Assembly: GCA_038065755.1 (NCBI GenBank) | Contig: JBBTQJ010000006.1 | Span: 1-12,882, forward strand | Direction: 5' to 3' | DNA: 12,882 bases | Origin: JBBTQJ01 sp038065755 | GTDB lineage: Bacteria; Patescibacteriota; Minisyncoccia; Minisyncoccales; Staskawiczbacteraceae | Part shown: piece by piece, positions 1-5,617 of the stretch | Numbering within the stretch: position 1 is the first letter of the stretch | How the letters are laid out: each line of letters begins with the position of its first letter | Notes under the pieces: generated by a model | What the model was told of the DNA's origin: nothing | Databases searched by the model: none | The model's input: only the letters and a program-made list of their open reading frames with translations | Position numbers and translations under genes: made by a program

Positions 1-398
1 CGGGATGTCGGACGTCCCCAAAAATTCTTGGAGAGCACCAGGGGTTGTGGTTTTACACTATTGGCCAAAGAAAGGGGATTGGGCTTTCGGGCGGGCCGTA
101 TTTTGTTGTTGCCAAAGACCTAAAAAACAATAATTTAATTGTTTCAAAAAATCAGAAGGATTTAGAAGGCAAAGAATTAATTGCTCAAAATGTTAATTGG
201 ATTTGTCCCCAAAAATTACCGATAGAAGCTGATGTGAAAATAAGATACAAAAGCAATTTTGCCAAGGCCAAGATTTTTAAAACAGGGGGGCAAAGAATAA
301 AAGTTGTTTTTCAAAAACCTCAAAAAGCGCCTACCCCCGGCCAATCAGTCGTTTTTTATAAAGGAGAAGAACTGCTGGGCGGGGGAGTAATAAATTAA
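1..398 (+). CDS. mnmA: tRNA 2-thiouridine synthase MnmA, C-terminal part (5' end outside window)
   Basis: This is the C-terminal third of MnmA, the cytoplasmic enzyme that puts sulfur on U34 of Lys, Glu and Gln tRNAs using ATP and relayed sulfur. The open frame enters from the left edge (codons start at base 3). The stretch LGEHQGLWFYTIGQRKGIG is the family signature at the start of the C-terminal RNA-binding domains, and the end GEELLGGGVI matches the family terminus (usually GGG.I). The catalytic cysteines and PP-loop lie upstream and cannot be seen. The stop is TAA at 396-398. A TTG at 45 could be mistaken for a start, but the family motif begins before it. Just before the motif, bases 2-18 form a near-perfect palindrome inside the coding frame, giving unusual residues (C-R-T-S-P) where a loop is expected. 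A DUF1858 gene follows after 19 nt. Confidence 0.93.
   Translation, partial: GCRTSPKILGEHQGLWFYTIGQRKGIGLSGGPYFVVAKDLKNNNLIVSKNQKDLEGKELIAQNVNWICPQKLPIEADVKIRYKSNFAKAKIFKTGGQRIKVVFQKPQKAPTPGQSVVFYKGEELLGGGVIN
2..18. repeat. Palindrome inside the mnmA reading frame
   Basis: GGGATGTC and GACGTCCC flank a central G. All eight pairs form in RNA, one of them G-U. It lies directly before the conserved LGEHQG motif of MnmA, where family members have a variable loop. It may be an inserted palindromic element, but only one copy is seen here and the window edge cuts off the context. Confidence 0.45.
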
Positions 399-417
399 AA
401 ATTAATTTAAAAATATT

Positions 418-615
418 ATGGCAAAAACAACAAGCGAAACAACGTTAAAAAAAATATTGGAAAAGCCGGAAGCGGAAAAAATTTTGTTAAATCACGGGGT
501 GCCCTGTATGTCTTGCCCCATGGCTTCTTTTGAAATGGAAAAATTAGAAATTGGGAAAGTTTGCAAAATGTATGGCATAGATTCAAAAAAAATATTAAAA
601 GATCTGAATAAATAA
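418..615 (+). CDS. DUF1858 (hybrid-cluster-associated redox disulfide) protein
   Basis: A 65-residue cytoplasmic protein of the DUF1858 type. Seen in the sequence: an N-terminal helix, then GVPCMSCPM with Cys30 and Cys33 in a C-x2-C-P arrangement, a third cysteine at 49, and the closing L-x2-LN pattern. In the family the Cys pair is thought to form a redox-active disulfide or to bind metal; the physiological partner is unknown. The length is typical for a stand-alone copy. ATG at 418 is the only sensible start; the leader is AT-rich with no Shine-Dalgarno sequence. It lies 19 nt after mnmA on the same strand, so co-transcription with a sulfur-transfer gene is likely, and a link to sulfur chemistry is a guess from that position. 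A terminator follows 5 nt after the stop. Confidence 0.85.
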   Translation: MAKTTSETTLKKILEKPEAEKILLNHGVPCMSCPMASFEMEKLEIGKVCKMYGIDSKKILKDLNK

Positions 616-645
616 AAAATACCGCGATTTTTTTTCGCGGTTTTA
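613..645. terminator. Bidirectional intrinsic terminator between DUF1858 gene and rimI
   Basis: ACCGCGA (621-627) pairs with TCGCGGT (635-641) around a T-rich loop. T runs follow the stem on both strands (641-645 on plus, 620-613 on minus), so it can end the mnmA/DUF1858 transcript and the convergent rimI transcript. ACCGCGA is repeated at 683-689 and could compete for the same TCGCGGT arm. A weaker hairpin (692-698 with 707-713) sits right after the rimI stop. Confidence 0.8.
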
Positions 646-714
646 AAATTTAAACGCTTTTTACGTTTTTTATTCAAAAAATACCGCGACTCTGTTTTCT
701 TCCATAAAAACAGT

Positions 715-1209
715 TTATTTTTCTAATGAGTATTGCATTAAATAAAGGTCTTCAGGACAATAATCTTGATAAAAACCGCGCACAATGCATATTGCCCAAA
801 ATCCCATTTGGTGGAAAAAGAGCTGGGCGGGCAGGTTTGTTTCTCTTACTTCAACAAAGATTTTTTTCTTTCTTTCGGGGTGTAATTTATTGATTAACTG
901 CTTAATTATTTGTTTTCCCACCTCTTTGCGGCGGAAATCTGGGTGGACTGCTAAATTTAAAATGAAAATTCTGCTTTGGCTTGATTCGTAAATTACGAAT
1001 CCGACAACTTTTTGGCGGTATTCGGCCGCCAAACCTACGCGTTGGAAAAAAAAGTTTCTTTCTTTCAGGCATTGCCTAAATTCTTTCTCTGTCCAGGGGT
1101 ATTCAAAACTTTTTTCTTCAATTTTCAAAACTTCGGGCATATCCGGTTCTGTCATCCATTTAATGCAAACGGGAACTTCTTTTTTGGAAAGCGCAGATGC
1201 GGTTGCCAT
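715..1209 (-). CDS. rimI: RimI-like GNAT N-acetyltransferase
   Basis: A 164-residue GNAT-fold acetyltransferase. The RimI branch acetylates the N-terminal alanine of ribosomal protein S18 using acetyl-CoA. Seen: the core strand FILNLAVHPDFRR (residues 82-94) leading into the acetyl-CoA loop RRKEVGK (93-99), then IFVEVRETNLPAQLFF and GF, close to the RimI consensus LEVR.sN..A...Y...GF, and a late Tyr-rich segment with EDLYLMQ. The first glycine of the acetyl-CoA loop is replaced by Glu96, which is odd. The first 16 residues extend beyond the usual RimI start, but ATG at 1207-1209 is well supported by AGGAGG 6 nt upstream. The gene is convergent with the DUF1858 gene and divergent from the SDR gene. 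RimI is the best match, but another protein N-acetyltransferase is possible. A 9-bp palindrome (983-1001) falls in a conserved strand and is probably chance. Confidence 0.85.
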   Translation of the reverse strand: MATASALSKKEVPVCIKWMTEPDMPEVLKIEEKSFEYPWTEKEFRQCLKERNFFFQRVGLAAEYRQKVVGFVIYESSQSRIFILNLAVHPDFRRKEVGKQIIKQLINKLHPERKKKIFVEVRETNLPAQLFFHQMGFWAICIVRGFYQDYCPEDLYLMQYSLEK

Positions 1210-1215
1210 AGCAGG

Positions 1216-1221
1216 CCTCCT
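1216..1221 (-). promoter_or_regulatory. Strong Shine-Dalgarno site of rimI
   Basis: AGGAGG on the minus strand, 6 nt before the ATG at 1209. It fixes the start and contrasts with the plus-strand genes, none of which shows such a site. Confidence 0.8.
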
Positions 1222-1278
1222 GATTTTTTTGTTAGTATTTTTAAAATATAGCGCATATAATAATTGTAAAAGAACATA

Positions 1279-1307
1279 ATTATAGATTAAACCCAGAAGA
1301 GCAACAA
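1279..1307 (-). promoter_or_regulatory. Candidate sigma-70-type promoter for rimI
   Basis: On the minus strand: TTGTTG (1302-1307), 17-bp spacer, TATAAT (1279-1284). The expected start is near 1272, giving a leader of about 60 nt. It is divergent from the SDR promoter. Confidence 0.55.
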
Positions 1308-1329
1308 GTCAACAGTTTGTCAATTTTAT

Positions 1330-1358
1330 TTGTTTTTAAAATATGTTTTTGGTATAAT
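1330..1358 (+). promoter_or_regulatory. Candidate sigma-70-type promoter for the SDR gene
   Basis: TTGTTT (1330-1335), 17-bp spacer, perfect TATAAT (1353-1358). The expected transcript start near 1365 would place the whole folded element at 1384-1461 in the 5' untranslated leader. Confidence 0.6.
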
Positions 1359-1383
1359 ATATATAAAACAATTTTAAATTTTT

Positions 1384-1461
1384 ATCGGATTAAATAATTT
1401 TTTGGCAAAGTCAAAAAATTAAAATTTTTAATCAAAGATTAAAAATTTTAATTAATCCGAT
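1384..1461 (+). ncRNA. Structured leader element, copy 1 (three-way-junction-like)
   Basis: An outer stem ATCGGATTAA (1384-1393) with TTAATCCGAT (1452-1461) encloses two hairpins: TTTTTTG (1398-1404) with CAAAAAA (1412-1418), and a perfect 13-bp stem 1421-1433 with 1437-1449 around an AAA loop. It sits between a good promoter and the SDR start codon (14 nt after its end). The left outer strand (GATTAA) can instead pair with TTAATC at 1428-1433, so two exclusive folds exist. A second copy with the same 5' sequence and layout lies at 9665-9724. The function is unknown; a cis-acting leader RNA or a repeat with target preference for gene starts are both possible. Confidence 0.55.
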
Positions 1462-1475
1462 GAATTTTCAATTTT

Positions 1476-2267
1476 ATGTTTGGCAACAATAAAACAATAC
1501 CAAAATTTTACGACCTAAGAGAAAAAGTGGCAATCATTACAGGAGCAAGAAGGGGAATGGGCAGAGCTCATGCTATAATTTTTGCTAAGGCCGGAGCAAA
1601 AGTCGTTGTTTCTGATATCTCACAAGAGGAATGCCAGCTGGTTGCAGACGAAATAAAAAAAGAAAAAGGCGAAGCAATAGCTGTGAAATGCGACATAAGC
1701 AATAAGGCAGAAGTTGATAATTTAATTAAAAAAACAATTGAAAAATTCGGCAAATTGGATATTTTGGTCAACAACGCCGGTATTTGCCCATTTAAACCAT
1801 TTTTGGAATTAACAGAAGAAGACTGGCACAAAGTGTTAAGCGTAAACTTAAAAGGATATTTTTTGTGCAGTCAGGCCGCAGCCCTTGAAATGGCAAAACA
1901 AAAATCGGGAGTAATTGTGAATATCGCTTCAATTGCCATGGGTCAAGTTGGGTCTGGGTTTCCCGGCATTGTGCATTATTGCGCTTCTAAGGGAGGCATT
2001 GTGGCCATGGCCGAAGCAATGTCTTTAGAACTGGCTCCATTGGGAATAAGAGTAAATACAATTTCCCCGGGCGCAATTGATACTCCGATGGCCTCGTCAG
2101 TAAAACAGGACGCCAAAACATTTGAAGGGTTTATGGCAAAAATTCCTTTAAAAAGAATGGGCAGGCCGGAGGAAATTTCTAACGCAGTTTTATTTTTGGC
2201 TTCAGACGAATCTTCATATATGACAGGTTCTGTGGTGGTGGTAGATGGCGGGTGGCTGGCCGGATAA
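1476..2267 (+). CDS. Short-chain dehydrogenase/reductase (FabG-like), probably NAD(H)-preferring
   Basis: A 263-residue cytoplasmic oxidoreductase of the classical SDR family. Seen in order: the dinucleotide motif TGARRGMG (22-29); Asp47 at the end of strand 2, which in this family favours NAD(H) over NADP(H); NNAG (99-102); catalytic Asn124, Ser152, Tyr168 and Lys172 (Y-C-A-S-K); SPGAIDTP after strand 6; and the closing MTGSVVVVDGGW. All catalytic residues are present. Ser152 lies 16 residues before Tyr168 instead of the usual 13, so there is a small insertion (QVGSGFPGI). The substrate cannot be read from the sequence; a FabG-type 3-oxoacyl-ACP reductase is the usual label, but no other lipid gene is nearby. 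ATG at 1476 gives a normal N-terminus and has no Shine-Dalgarno site. The gene appears to be a single unit with its own promoter and a folded leader. Confidence 0.92.
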   Translation: MFGNNKTIPKFYDLREKVAIITGARRGMGRAHAIIFAKAGAKVVVSDISQEECQLVADEIKKEKGEAIAVKCDISNKAEVDNLIKKTIEKFGKLDILVNNAGICPFKPFLELTEEDWHKVLSVNLKGYFLCSQAAALEMAKQKSGVIVNIASIAMGQVGSGFPGIVHYCASKGGIVAMAEAMSLELAPLGIRVNTISPGAIDTPMASSVKQDAKTFEGFMAKIPLKRMGRPEEISNAVLFLASDESSYMTGSVVVVDGGWLAG

Positions 2268-2279
2268 TTTTTACGCCTA

Positions 2280-2309
2280 TTGACTTATTCCTTTGCATTC
2301 AGATAAAAT
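2280..2309 (+). promoter_or_regulatory. Candidate promoter for the DUF5679 / ComEC-like / kinase genes
   Basis: TTGACT (2280-2285), 18-bp spacer, TAAAAT (2304-2309). The leader of about 85 nt holds a GC-rich patch (2332-2354) that can fold weakly (CCG with CGG, GGG with CCT), unlike the AT-rich surroundings. Confidence 0.5.
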
Positions 2310-2399
2310 ATGGTAATGTTAAAAATAATTCCGCGGGGCGAGCAACCTCCGGAAAAACAAGGTCGATAACAACTAAATTTAAAATTTAAAATTATAATT

Positions 2400-2594
2400 A
2401 TGGCAGAAAATAAAATAAAAAAGGAAGATGAAGCAGTAAAGGGTTATTGCGTAAAATGTAAAGAAAAAAGAGAAATGGAAAACCCAACAGAAGTATCAAT
2501 GAAGGGAAAGGGCGGCAAAAAAAGAGCGGCTATGACCGGCACTTGCGTCAAGTGCGGAACAAAAATGTTTAGAATAATGGGATTGAAAAAATAA
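2400..2594 (+). CDS. Small zinc-ribbon protein, DUF5679 type
   Basis: A 64-residue, strongly basic protein with two CxxC knuckles, Cys17/Cys20 (GYCVKCK) and Cys49/Cys52 (TGTCVKCGT), separated by a basic linker GKGGKKRAA, and ending in the pattern KMFRIMG. This matches the short DUF5679 family, to my knowledge common in Patescibacteria and of unknown function; the fold suggests one bound zinc and contact with nucleic acid or protein. The AT-rich leader has no Shine-Dalgarno site; the ATG is followed by a charged N-terminal tail. Downstream is a hairpin and then the ComEC-like gene 56 nt away, so the three genes to 4625 may be co-transcribed. The assignment to the family is good; any role in transcription or the ribosome is a guess. 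Confidence 0.85.
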   Translation: MAENKIKKEDEAVKGYCVKCKEKREMENPTEVSMKGKGGKKRAAMTGTCVKCGTKMFRIMGLKK

Positions 2595-2615
2595 TAAAAG
2601 TATTTATAATATTTT

Positions 2616-2642
2616 AAACACCGGGCGCGCTGTCCGGTGTTT
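2616..2642 (+). terminator. GC-rich hairpin between DUF5679 and ComEC-like genes
   Basis: AAACACCGG (2616-2624) pairs perfectly with CCGGTGTTT (2634-2642). Only three T follow, so it is a weak terminator at best. Its base is exactly 8 nt before the next ATG, a spacing shared with two other hairpins in the window. Confidence 0.55.
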
Positions 2643-2650
2643 CTGTATAA

Positions 2651-3520
2651 ATGCAAATTACAAGGAAAAAAATTGCATATTTTGCAATAATTTTATTTTT
2701 TTTAAACATTTTTGCATGGCAGGATGTTTTTTATTTAGCAGGTTCCGGCGATTTAAAAGTTTATTTTTTAGATGTCGGCCAGGGAGATGCGATTTTTATA
2801 GAAACTCCAGGACACCATCAAATTTTAATTGACGGAGGGCCGGATTCAACAATTATTGAAAAATTGCAAAATATAATGCCCCTTCAGGACAAAATAATTG
2901 ACCTTGTAATTTTAACTCACCCGGAAAAAGACCATATGCAGGGTTTAATTGAGGTTTTAGAAAGATATAAAATAGAATATATTTTATGGACAGGAGTGAA
3001 AAGGCAGACTCCAGAATATCAAAGATGGGTTGAAGTTTTAAATAAAGAAGAAATAGAGGGGGCAAAAACAATAATAGCTTTCTCGGAAAAATCAATAAAA
3101 GCCGGAAACGTCTCAATTGATATTTTATATCCTTTTGAAAATCTATCGGGCAAAGAATTAAAAGACAGCAACGACAGCTCTGTTGTTTCTTATTTAGTTT
3201 TTAGCAAAAGAACTTTTCTTTTTACAGGAGATATCACAAGCAAAGCCGAAGAAGACATTTTAAACAACAAAGTCGGATTATCGGCCGATGTTTTAAAAAT
3301 TGCTCACCACGGCTCAAAATATTCAAGCTCAGATGATTTTTTAAAAGCCGTAAACCCTGCAGTTTCCGTAATTTCTGCCGGGAAAAATAATTCTTACGGC
3401 CATCCTACCCCGGAAGTTTTGCAAAGACTAGAAAAATTTGGTATAAAGATTTCGAGAACAGACACAGACGGGGATATTGAAATTGTGTCTGACGGGAATA
3501 ATATTAAAATTTTAAAATAA
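2651..3520 (+). CDS. Stand-alone ComEC/Rec2-type metallo-beta-lactamase-fold hydrolase
   Basis: A 289-residue secreted or membrane-anchored protein. Residues about 7-26 form one hydrophobic segment after a basic N-terminus (signal peptide or anchor); the rest is a metallohydrolase domain. Seen: LDVGQGDAIFIE (strand typical of ComEC C-terminal domains), IDGG, the metal motif HPEKDH (90-95), TGD (192-194), HHGS (219-222) and YGHP (249-252). All metal ligands expected of the family are present. In ComEC this domain is fused to a DNA-translocation channel and may degrade the non-transported strand; here no channel or OB-fold is attached, so an extracytoplasmic nuclease or phosphodiesterase is the best guess. 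The kinase gene begins 4 nt after the stop, indicating tight coupling. dprA and comM in the same window fit a DNA-uptake theme. Confidence 0.88.
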   Translation: MQITRKKIAYFAIILFFLNIFAWQDVFYLAGSGDLKVYFLDVGQGDAIFIETPGHHQILIDGGPDSTIIEKLQNIMPLQDKIIDLVILTHPEKDHMQGLIEVLERYKIEYILWTGVKRQTPEYQRWVEVLNKEEIEGAKTIIAFSEKSIKAGNVSIDILYPFENLSGKELKDSNDSSVVSYLVFSKRTFLFTGDITSKAEEDILNNKVGLSADVLKIAHHGSKYSSSDDFLKAVNPAVSVISAGKNNSYGHPTPEVLQRLEKFGIKISRTDTDGDIEIVSDGNNIKILK

Positions 3521-3524
3521 TTTT

Positions 3525-4625
3525 ATGAAAGACATTGACTTTCCAATATTTAAAACCAAATCAGATGTTTATAAAAAATTTGATTTAACCAACCCCGGCC
3601 AAAGGGCGGAATATTTTGAATACAAGGCCGGGCCGGAAATAAAAAAACTAAGAAAATACTTAGAAAACAATACCTTTATCGCCTATTTATTGGGAAAAAA
3701 GTCATCTGGTAAGGGCACATATTCTAAAATGTTTGCCGAAATAATCGACAAAGATCTGCCTGCGCAGGCAGGCAAAATAGCCCATTTTTCCATTGGAGAC
3801 ATGGTGAGATCTTTTGACGAAGTTTTAAAAGACGAAAACAAAAGGAAAGAATTGGTTTCTTTTTTGGAAAAAAATTACAGGGGTTTTTTACCACTGGAAG
3901 ATATTGTAAAATCTCTTGACAGCCGAAGCACAAAAATTCTTTTGCCCTCTGAGCTGATTTTGTCTTTGGCTAAAAGAGAAATTCAAAAATTAGGCAGAAA
4001 AGCCATTTTTATTGACGGCTTTCCAAGAGACCTAGACCAGATTTCTTATTCGTTGTTTTTTAGGGACCTGATAGGTTACAGAGAAGACCCCGATGTTTTT
4101 GTTTTAATAGACGTGCCTACTTCGGTAATTGACGAAAGAATAAAATACAGGGTAATTTGCCCGTTGTGCCAAACATCAAGAAATGTAAAGCTTTTAACAA
4201 CAAAAAACGTTGATTACGATGAAAAAGACGGAAAATTTTATTTATTATGCGACAATTTAAACTGCCTGTCTGCGCAGGCAGATAAAGGCGCTAGAATGAC
4301 AACAAAAGAAGGCGATGAGTTGGGCATAGAGCCAATCAGAGAAAGGCTAAACAAAGACGAATCTTTAATAAAACAGGCAATCTCGTTGCAGGGTATTCCA
4401 AAAATTCTTTTAAGAAATTCTGTGCCGGCCGGCAAGGCAAATGAGTTTGTTGACGATTATGAAATTACCCCGGAATATCATCATACCTTTAAAGAAGGAA
4501 AAGTGGAAACAATAGAAAAGCCTTGGCAGATTTTAGACGACCAGAGGGTGCCATCAAACAGTCTGATGCCTCCTCCGGTAGTGGTGTCTTTAATAAAACA
4601 ATTAGTAAATTCTCTCGGTATTTAA
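3525..4625 (+). CDS. Adenylate-kinase-family nucleotide kinase with zinc-binding lid
   Basis: A 366-residue P-loop kinase related to adenylate kinase (about 215 residues). Seen: an extra N-terminal region of about 50 residues; the P-loop GKKSSGKGT (57-65); HFSIGDMVR, the NMP-binding start; FIDGFPRDLDQ (about 161-171); a lid with CPLC (Cys212, Cys215) and Cys242/Cys247, likely a structural zinc site; then GARMT, and RLN-x7-I typical of the lid-to-core turn. The C-terminus is extended and ends VPSNSLMPPPVVV plus a helix. It probably transfers phosphate from ATP to a nucleoside monophosphate, but the enlarged size leaves the substrate open. Two copies of an in-frame palindromic repeat add LPAQAGK (78-84) and LSAQADK (248-254); the second begins right after Cys247. 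It shares a transcript with the ComEC-like gene and ends before a terminator. Confidence 0.85.
   Translation: MKDIDFPIFKTKSDVYKKFDLTNPGQRAEYFEYKAGPEIKKLRKYLENNTFIAYLLGKKSSGKGTYSKMFAEIIDKDLPAQAGKIAHFSIGDMVRSFDEVLKDENKRKELVSFLEKNYRGFLPLEDIVKSLDSRSTKILLPSELILSLAKREIQKLGRKAIFIDGFPRDLDQISYSLFFRDLIGYREDPDVFVLIDVPTSVIDERIKYRVICPLCQTSRNVKLLTTKNVDYDEKDGKFYLLCDNLNCLSAQADKGARMTTKEGDELGIEPIRERLNKDESLIKQAISLQGIPKILLRNSVPAGKANEFVDDYEITPEYHHTFKEGKVETIEKPWQILDDQRVPSNSLMPPPVVVSLIKQLVNSLGI
3756..3771 (+). repeat. In-frame palindromic repeat, copy 1
   Basis: CTGCCTGCGCAGGCAG is a perfect 16-bp palindrome. Its first base is the first base of a codon, giving L-P-A-Q-A then G-K, placed between the P-loop helix and the HFSIGDMVR motif of the kinase, in a surface loop. 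It shares sequence and reading frame with copies at 4266 and 8769. Confidence 0.8.
4266..4281 (+). repeat. In-frame palindromic repeat, copy 2
   Basis: CTGTCTGCGCAGGCAG differs from copy 1 at one base, which turns a C-G pair into U-G and so keeps the RNA stem. It gives L-S-A-Q-A-D-K directly after zinc-ligand candidate Cys247 and before GARMT. It is preceded by CTGC, so a longer alternative stem (CTGCCTG 4262-4268 with CAGGCAG 4275-4281) is also possible. Confidence 0.8.
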
Positions 4626-4641
4626 GTTGCGCGTTGAAAAC

Positions 4642-4678
4642 AAAAAAAATGCTCCAGGCAAAGCTTTGGAGCGTTTTT
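4642..4678 (+). terminator. Intrinsic terminator after the kinase gene
   Basis: GCTCCA (4651-4656) pairs with TGGAGC (4667-4672), framed by an A tract before and a T tract (4674-4678) after the stem. It closes the 2280-4625 unit and may work in both directions. Confidence 0.8.
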
Positions 4679-4698
4679 CGTTTAGTGCGTTTATTTCA

Positions 4699-4750
4699 AA
4701 AATGTGTTTCTAAAATGTGTTTCTAAAATGTGTTTCTAAAATGTGTTTCT
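4699..4750. repeat. 13-bp tandem repeat, 4 copies
   Basis: The unit AAAATGTGTTTCT occurs four times without a mismatch, followed by a partial fifth (AAAAT). It lies just upstream of the hairpin and promoter of the PaaX/Cas2-like gene. Perfect copies suggest recent expansion. Confidence 0.9.
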
Positions 4751-4769
4751 AAAATATTTAAAAATATTT

Positions 4770-4811
4770 AGCTGTCTTAATTTTATACGATCGTAGAAAA
4801 TTAAGACAGCT
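4770..4811. repeat. 15-bp inverted repeat with palindromic loop, upstream of the PaaX/Cas2-like gene
   Basis: AGCTGTCTTAATTTT (4770-4784) pairs perfectly with 4797-4811. The 12-nt loop contains the 10-bp palindrome TACGATCGTA (4786-4795). The right half (26 nt, 4786-4811) is repeated with 24 of 26 identical bases at 5459-5484, beyond the gene. The arm AAAATTAAGACA recurs at 4835-4846, touching the start codon. This layout suits a dimeric regulator's operator or a mobile-element end. Confidence 0.8.
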
Positions 4812-4846
4812 TGTTTTTATATCTATAATTTTGTAAAATTAAGACA
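4801..4846 (+). promoter_or_regulatory. Promoter overlapped by repeated operator-like sites
   Basis: TATAAT at 4824-4829 has a weak TTAAGA -35 (4801-4806) 17 bp upstream, which lies inside the right arm of the inverted repeat. The same 12-mer AAAATTAAGACA (4797-4808) recurs at 4835-4846, between the expected transcript start (near 4836) and the ATG. Proteins bound at these sites would block transcription, so autoregulation by the encoded PaaX-like protein is a reasonable inference. The leader would be only about 11 nt. Confidence 0.55.
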
Positions 4847-5389
4847 ATGAAATCTTTAGGAGAAAAAATTTTATTATTTTTACTTACCGGCGTCGTGCTG
4901 AGTATTTGCTATACTCCGCGCCAATATTGGAAAACCGTTAAAATTGCCGGCAGGGAATGGGAAAAAATAAATAAAAAAGAAGCACAGGCTGAAATAAAAA
5001 AACTTTATCAATCAAAATTAGTTAAAAAAGAGACAAACAAAGACGGCTCGGTGACGATTGTTTTGACCAGTAAGGGTAAATTAAAAGCACTTACTTATAA
5101 GTTTGAAGAGATGCAAATTGATAAAAAATCATGGGACGGCAAGTGGAGAATAGTTGCTTTTGATATTCCCGAAAAATACAGATGGGGAAGGGATTCTTTA
5201 AGAGAAAAAATAAAAAAATTAGGTTTTTACGAATTGCAAAAAAGCGTTTTTGTTTTTCCCTATGATTGCAAAAACGAAATAGATTTTATTATAGAATTTT
5301 TTAAAATTAGGCGGCACGTCCGTTTTGGCATATTAGAAACAATAGACAACGAAGAACATTTAAGAAAAATATTCGGATTAAAAAAATAA
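4847..5389 (+). CDS. PaaX-like regulator with Cas2-like domain
   Basis: A 180-residue protein of two parts. Residues 1-90 look like a winged-helix region (helices, then KDGSVTIVLTSKGKLKAL, a typical wing and last strand), starting with a hydrophobic first helix. Residues about 94-178 resemble the Cas2-like ferredoxin-fold domain found in PaaX-family repressors: WRIVAFDIPE (with the Asp of the Cas2 first strand), LGFYELQKSVFVFPYDC, and the last strand VRFGILETID. Databases often label such Patescibacterial proteins Cas2, but no CRISPR array or cas1 is in the window, so a DNA-binding regulator is more likely; nuclease activity cannot be excluded. The gene stands alone, bracketed by two copies of a hairpin and three tandem-repeat clusters, and its promoter carries matching operator-like sites. 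Confidence 0.75.
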   Translation: MKSLGEKILLFLLTGVVLSICYTPRQYWKTVKIAGREWEKINKKEAQAEIKKLYQSKLVKKETNKDGSVTIVLTSKGKLKALTYKFEEMQIDKKSWDGKWRIVAFDIPEKYRWGRDSLREKIKKLGFYELQKSVFVFPYDCKNEIDFIIEFFKIRRHVRFGILETIDNEEHLRKIFGLKK

Positions 5390-5444
5390 ATTAATAATAT
5401 CAGCAATAAATCAATAATATTGGGAATAAATTAATAAATTCCAG
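5385..5444. repeat. 20-bp degenerate tandem repeat, 3 copies
   Basis: Three 20-nt units starting AATAAATTAATAATAT, AATAAATCAATAATAT and AATAAATTAATAAATT lie head to tail. The first overlaps the last codons of the PaaX/Cas2-like gene, so the repeat has grown out of, or into, the gene end. Confidence 0.7.
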
Positions 5445-5484
5445 TTGGCACGATTTCCTACGATCGTAGAAATTTAAGATAGCT
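5443..5484. repeat. Second copy of the TACGATCGTA hairpin element, downstream of the PaaX/Cas2-like gene
   Basis: CTACGATCGTAG (5458-5469) is a perfect palindrome. From 5459 to 5484 it matches the upstream copy at 24 of 26 positions. The left arm (5443-5457) has drifted, so the outer stem is largely lost. Both copies have the same orientation, 673 bp apart, with the gene between them. Confidence 0.75.
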
Positions 5485-5496
5485 AAAATATTTATA

Positions 5497-5547
5497 TTCT
5501 TTGATTAAATGTTTTCTTTGGTTAAATGTGTTCTTTGATTAAATTTG
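5497..5547. repeat. 17-bp tandem repeat, 3 copies
   Basis: Units start TTCTTTGATTAAATGTT, then TTCTTTGGTTAAATGTG, then TTCTTTGATTAAATTTG, with a further GATTAAAT fragment after them. The unit is different from the 13-bp and 20-bp repeats nearby. A related GATTAAATAGAA motif occurs near 5969-5980. Confidence 0.8.
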
Positions 5548-5552
5548 ATTAA

Positions 5553-5587
5553 ATAAAAAAAAGATTGCTGCGGCTTGCGGCAATCTT
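5553..5587 (-). terminator. Intrinsic terminator of the 79-codon gene
   Basis: AAGATTGC (5561-5568) pairs with GCAATCTT (5580-5587), extended inward by three more pairs around a GGCTT loop. On the minus strand the stem is followed by eight T (5562-5555). Confidence 0.85.
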
Positions 5588-5617
5588 ATGAATAATTTTA
5601 TGAATTTTATAAAAGAA

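Noticed and set aside
45..398. A separate short gene starting at TTG 45
   Set aside because: The conserved MnmA motif begins before this codon and the frame is open to the window edge, so it is the tail of mnmA.
983..1001. 9-bp palindrome inside rimI as another inserted element
   Set aside because: It codes for a conserved core strand (V-G-F-V-I-Y-E), so it is native sequence, and its base composition fits the gene.
4423..4434. TGCCGGCCGGCA palindrome in the kinase gene as a further repeat copy
   Set aside because: It is short, differs in sequence from the 16-bp element, and codes for an ordinary P-A-G-K segment.
4770..5484. A CRISPR array next to a Cas2 gene
   Set aside because: Only two copies of the hairpin repeat, 673 bp apart, with a gene between them; the short tandem repeats have no unique spacers. 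No cas1 or effector gene is visible. The protein has an N-terminal winged-helix part, which fits PaaX-like regulators.
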